This document shows positions 28,913 to 32,257 of a stretch of DNA of 32,257 bases, piece by piece (the stretch's first letter is position 1; each line of letters starts with the position of its first letter). Origin of the DNA: Synechococcaceae cyanobacterium (GTDB lineage Bacteria; Cyanobacteriota; Cyanobacteriia; PCC-6307; Cyanobiaceae). A program made the position numbers and the translations under genes. The notes under the pieces were generated by a model. That model worked only from the letters and a program-made list of their open reading frames with translations. It was not told where the DNA came from and searched no databases. The stretch covers positions 1-32,257 of the forward strand of contig CANHMF010000013.1 of the NCBI GenBank assembly GCA_947461705.1. Reading direction: 5' to 3'.

Positions 28913-30142
28913 TCAGGCGGCCACGGGGGTTGCGCTGGTGGTGGCGTTGGCGGGCACCTGGCCCCCGGCCAGCTCCAGCAGCACATCCATCACCCGCTGT
29001 TGCTGCTCACTGCTGATCTCCGGGAAGATCGGCAGGCTCAGCACCTCGGCACACAGGCGCTCGGTGATGGGCAGGGAGCCGGGGCCGTAGCCGAGCTGGG
29101 CATAGGCGGGCTGGCGGTGAATGGGAATCGGGTAGTAGATGATCGTGGTGACGCCACAATCCTGGAGTTGCTGCTTGAGCCAGTCGCGGCAGCAGGCCTC
29201 CGGTAGGGCGTAATCAGCGCTGTCGCTGGAGGGGCTGCAGCTGCCGCCGCAGGCGGCTGCATTGCCGCACTGGGGCACGCGCACCACAAATTGATTCCAG
29301 CTGTGGCCCTCGGGGCCCGCTTCCGGCAGATGGATGCTTGCCGCGTCCACGAGGCCTTGGCGGTAGGTGGCAGCAACGCTGCGGCGTCGGCTGATCCAGC
29401 CCTCGAGATGGGGGAGCTTGACGGTCAGCACGGCGGCCTGAATGGCATCGAGCCGGCTGTTGTAGCCGAGGGAGGTGTGCAGGTAGCGGCGAGGCATGCC
29501 ATGCACCGCCAGCTCCCGCATGGTCTTGGCCAGGGTGGCGTCGTGGCAGGTCACCGCGCCGCCATCGCCGGCTCCGCCGAGGTTCTTGGTGGGGAAGAAA
29601 CTGAAGCAGCCCACATCGCCCCAGCTGCCCACGGGGCGGCCCGCCCAGCTGGCGCCGCTGGCCTGGGCGCAATCCTCCACCACCTTGAGGTTGTGGCGTT
29701 GGGCGATGGCGCACACCCGCTGCATATCCACCGGGCGGCCGAACAAGTGCACCGGCAGCAGGGCCTTGGTGGCCGGGGTGATGGCGGCTTCCACCTGATC
29801 CAGATTGATCAGATAGGAGCTCTCTTCCACATCCACAAACACCGGGGTGGCGCCCACGGCGCTGATGGCCTCGGCAGTGGCAAAAAAACTGAAGGAGCAG
29901 GTGATCACTTCATCACCGGGGCCAATGCCCAGGCCCCGCAGCGCCAGGATCAAGGCATCGGTGCCGCTGTTGCAGCCGATGGCGTGGGGACTTTGCACCG
30001 AGGCCGCGAACGCATGTTCGAAGTCCGCAATCACGCTGCCGCCGATGTACTGGCCGCTGCGCAGCACCTGCAGCACGGCTGCATCCAGCTGCTCACCGAG
30101 GTGATGAAGCTGTTCGGTGAGGCTGAAGGGGGGCACCTGCAT
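28913..30142 (-). CDS. DegT/DnrJ/EryC1/StrS family PLP-dependent aminotransferase
   Basis: SGQYIGGSVIADFEHAFAASVQSPHAIGCNSGTDALILALRGLGIGPGDEVITCSFSFFATAEAISAVGATPVFVDVEES, EDCAQASGASWAGRPVGSWGDVGCFSFFPTKNLGGAGDGGAV. Start ATG 30142. Confidence 0.94.
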   Translation of the reverse strand: MQVPPFSLTEQLHHLGEQLDAAVLQVLRSGQYIGGSVIADFEHAFAASVQSPHAIGCNSGTDALILALRGLGIGPGDEVITCSFSFFATAEAISAVGATPVFVDVEESSYLINLDQVEAAITPATKALLPVHLFGRPVDMQRVCAIAQRHNLKVVEDCAQASGASWAGRPVGSWGDVGCFSFFPTKNLGGAGDGGAVTCHDATLAKTMRELAVHGMPRRYLHTSLGYNSRLDAIQAAVLTVKLPHLEGWISRRRSVAATYRQGLVDAASIHLPEAGPEGHSWNQFVVRVPQCGNAAACGGSCSPSSDSADYALPEACCRDWLKQQLQDCGVTTIIYYPIPIHRQPAYAQLGYGPGSLPITERLCAEVLSLPIFPEISSEQQQRVMDVLLELAGGQVPANATTSATPVAA

Positions 30143-30152
30143 GAAGGCAACC

Positions 30153-30713
30153 TTAAGCCTGCTGGTTGGGGTGCCACTTGATGTTGCAACCGATCGAGGG
30201 CCGTTGCTCCGGGTTGATCGGTACTCCCGCCAGCAGGGCCTGGATCGCAGAGCGCAGGTCGCGGCCATCGAGGGGCACGCTGTTGCCGGGACGGCTGCCA
30301 TCCAGCTGGCCCCGATACACCAGGTGGTGGCTGGCATCGAACAGGTACAGGTCTGGCGTGCAGGCGGCGTATAGGGCGTGCGCCACGCTCTGATCGGCAT
30401 CCCAGAGGTAGGGAAACTGCCAGCCGTTGCGCCGGGCCTGGTCGCGCAGGCCTTCCGGCCCGTCCTGGGGATGGGTGGTGGTGCTGTTGCTGGAGAGGGC
30501 CACGATCTGCACCTGCTGGCTGAAGTCGTGCTGGAGCCGGCTCAGTTCCGGTTCGATGTGGATCACAAACGGGCAGTGGGCGCAGAGCACCAGTACCAGC
30601 ACTGGACGGGCCTCCAGCTGGCGCGTGCTGAAGCGCCCCCCCTGCACCGCCTCCAGCGCAAAGGCCGGCAGGGGCGTGCCCAGGGGCAACATCGTGGACG
30701 GGGTGAGCACCAT
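30153..30713 (-). CDS. Thioredoxin-like/AhpC-TSA (peroxiredoxin-like) family protein
   Basis: LPAFALEAVQGGRFSTRQLEARPVLVLVLCAHCPFVIHIEPELSRL (CAHC redox motif), YLWDADQSVAHALYAACTPDLYLFDASHHLVYRGQLDGSRPGN. Confidence 0.88.
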   Translation of the reverse strand: MVLTPSTMLPLGTPLPAFALEAVQGGRFSTRQLEARPVLVLVLCAHCPFVIHIEPELSRLQHDFSQQVQIVALSSNSTTTHPQDGPEGLRDQARRNGWQFPYLWDADQSVAHALYAACTPDLYLFDASHHLVYRGQLDGSRPGNSVPLDGRDLRSAIQALLAGVPINPEQRPSIGCNIKWHPNQQA

Positions 30714-31323
30714 GGCTGTTCCGGCAGGGGATCTGGGGCAGGATGCGACGCAGATTTTCTGTTTGAGCTTTTTGGCCCGTTGTGTACTGGCCCGGCAGCC
30801 TGCGGCGCTCGTGGCGCTGTTGTTACCGCTGGCGCTCGTGGTGGCCTGTGTGCCCGCCCATCGCCGGGCCAGCTGGGCGATCTATCCCCTGCAGCGGCAT
30901 CAACCCCACGATGGCCTGGCGGTGGTGAGTGAACCCGATGGCTATGGCCTGCACCTCTGGCTGGACACCGACACCACCCAGGCCGGGGTTTGCCGTCCCC
31001 GCTGGCTGCCCAGTCCGGCCCGACTGTTCAACGGCAATGGCCGTGCTCCCTTCAGCTCCGGTTTGACATCCCGCCAGGAGTTCTTTGCGGCCGTGGCCCG
31101 TCAAGACGTGCGCCGGGCGCTGCGGCGGGAGCTGGAGGCCCTCTGCAAGGCCAGGGCGCCGCGGGCCCAGTGGCAGTGGCTGGAGCCACCCACCCGGCCC
31201 GAGCAGGTGAAGGTGGAGGTGTTCCCGCTCACGGAGGAGCAAGATCTGCTGCCCCCCGCCTCGGAGGTGCGTCAGCAGGAGGAGGCCCTGCTCCAGAGGG
31301 CGGGTTCGGCGCGGCGCCAGTAG
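30712..31323 (+). CDS. Hypothetical protein with N-terminal hydrophobic/lipobox-like segment
   Basis: From ATG 30712: MAVPAGDLGQDATQIFCLSFLARCVLARQPAALVALLLPLALVVACVPAHRR...; possible lipobox VVAC; Arg/Glu-rich soluble C-terminus. Start site uncertain (the ORF opens at 30427). Confidence 0.6.
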   Translation: MAVPAGDLGQDATQIFCLSFLARCVLARQPAALVALLLPLALVVACVPAHRRASWAIYPLQRHQPHDGLAVVSEPDGYGLHLWLDTDTTQAGVCRPRWLPSPARLFNGNGRAPFSSGLTSRQEFFAAVARQDVRRALRRELEALCKARAPRAQWQWLEPPTRPEQVKVEVFPLTEEQDLLPPASEVRQQEEALLQRAGSARRQ

Positions 31324-32257
31324 CGGCTGAAGCGCCTCAGATCCACCGGGGCCTCCAGCGGCACGAACGGGGGGGTGGCCAGCACCTGCACCGGCAGCTC
31401 GGTGGCGATCTGGTCGCGGATGGCTGCGAAGCGGGGATCCACCGCGGCGCTGGTGACCACGCCATCGGCCCCGTGGCGCCGGGCAAAGGCCAGCACCTGG
31501 GCGGCCACATCGCCGCGGCGCAGCGTGAGCGGCAGCTCCAGCAGGCACTCGTAGAGAAACCCCAGCCGTTTGAGGCTGAGGCCCTGGGATTCCCCGTTGC
31601 CGCTGATCAGCGCGTCGTCGAACACGAACAGTGCCGGCCGATCCGGATGGGCCTGGAGCGCGGGGTTGGCGGGGCCCAGGGCTTCGCCATGCACCCACAC
31701 CACCGGGGCCTTCGGCACTGGGCTGGGGGCCGGCGGCTCCCCGGGCACCGGCGCGTCCGGCCCGGCGGGGGTGTGGGGCGCTTCCGGGAGTGCTTCGGTG
31801 AACAACTGGCTGGCCAGGGCCTCGTAGCTGGCGTCGAAGGGGCAGCGGCCCGCGGCGGCCGCCCCACAGGCCTGGCAGTGCACCCCGCCGCTGAAGCGCT
31901 CCAGGTTGGCGCGGTTGAAGATGTAGGGCTTGCTGCTGAAGCAGCTGGCCACCCACTGCCAGCTGAGGTTGTTGCTGGCGGGGTCGCCATCGAGCAGGTG
32001 CTGCAGGAACCAGCGGGCACCGGCCTGCCACTGCACCCGGCGCCAGTGCACCACATAGCTGGCCAGCCACATGCGCGCGTGGTTGTGCAGCCAGCCGGTG
32101 CTGCTGAGCTCGCTGCTGACGGCGTCGATGCAGGCCAGGCCCGTCTGGCCCTGGCGGATGTCCTCGGGGAGGGCGCTGGCGTAGCACTCAGGGGCGTGGC
32201 CGGTTTTGAGCGGTTCACGGTTGTGCCAGATGCCGTCGCCCAGTTGCTGCCAGAGCC
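31272..32257 (-). CDS. Photolyase/cryptochrome-like protein with FAD-binding region N-terminal and Rossmann-like region C-terminal; 5' end truncated by window
   Basis: Manual extension past the track start (32072): LWQQLGDGIWHNREPLKTGHAPECYASALPEDIRQGQTGLACIDAVSSELSSTGWLHNHARMWLASYVVHWRRVQW...LLDGDPASNNLSWQWVASCFSSKPYIFN matches the photolyase FAD domain; C-terminal KAPVVWVHGEALGPANPAL...ALFVFDDALI... resembles the antenna domain. Confidence 0.85.
   Translation of the reverse strand, partial: LWQQLGDGIWHNREPLKTGHAPECYASALPEDIRQGQTGLACIDAVSSELSSTGWLHNHARMWLASYVVHWRRVQWQAGARWFLQHLLDGDPASNNLSWQWVASCFSSKPYIFNRANLERFSGGVHCQACGAAAAGRCPFDASYEALASQLFTEALPEAPHTPAGPDAPVPGEPPAPSPVPKAPVVWVHGEALGPANPALQAHPDRPALFVFDDALISGNGESQGLSLKRLGFLYECLLELPLTLRRGDVAAQVLAFARRHGADGVVTSAAVDPRFAAIRDQIATELPVQVLATPPFVPLEAPVDLRRFSRYWRRAEPALWSRASSC

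Noticed and set aside
30823-32187. 454-aa minus-strand ORF
   Set aside because: Different frame from the photolyase-like gene, and antisense to the 30712-31323 ORF; Gln/Arg/Pro-rich out-of-frame translation.
1-32257. CRISPR arrays, rRNA/tRNA genes, transposases
   Set aside because: No regularly spaced repeats, tRNA cloverleaf-like segments, rRNA signatures or IS-type ORFs were recognised by eye; intergenic space is very limited.

Overview
High-GC, gene-dense window that looks cyanobacterial, most likely picocyanobacterial (Synechococcus/Cyanobium-like). Diagnostic genes are psbE-psbF-psbL-psbJ with upstream rubA-ycf48, ndhC-ndhK-ndhJ, chlD, and a YvcK/CofD-like protein with an N-terminal membrane segment. 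The left half has two tandem sulfotransferase-like genes, a UvrD/PcrA helicase, a CCA-adding enzyme, and surface-polysaccharide/nucleotide-sugar genes (GT2, O-antigen-ligase-like, galE, UDP-Glc dehydrogenase, UDP-xylose synthase-like, UDP-GlcA 4-epimerase-like) with hisS embedded. The right half has an ABC-ATPase/MCE lipid-transport pair, chlD, folK, a large polytopic membrane protein, a NUDIX hydrolase, a class I photolyase, a DegT-type aminotransferase and a CxxC thioredoxin-like protein. At the right edge is a second photolyase-like gene whose domains appear to be in reversed order (FAD-binding part first, antenna-like Rossmann part last, with a Cys-rich motif between). That gene is the most unusual item. 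A long near-perfect palindrome in the rubA/ndhC divergent intergenic region is the strongest unexplained non-coding structure. No rRNA, tRNA, CRISPR array or transposase was recognised.
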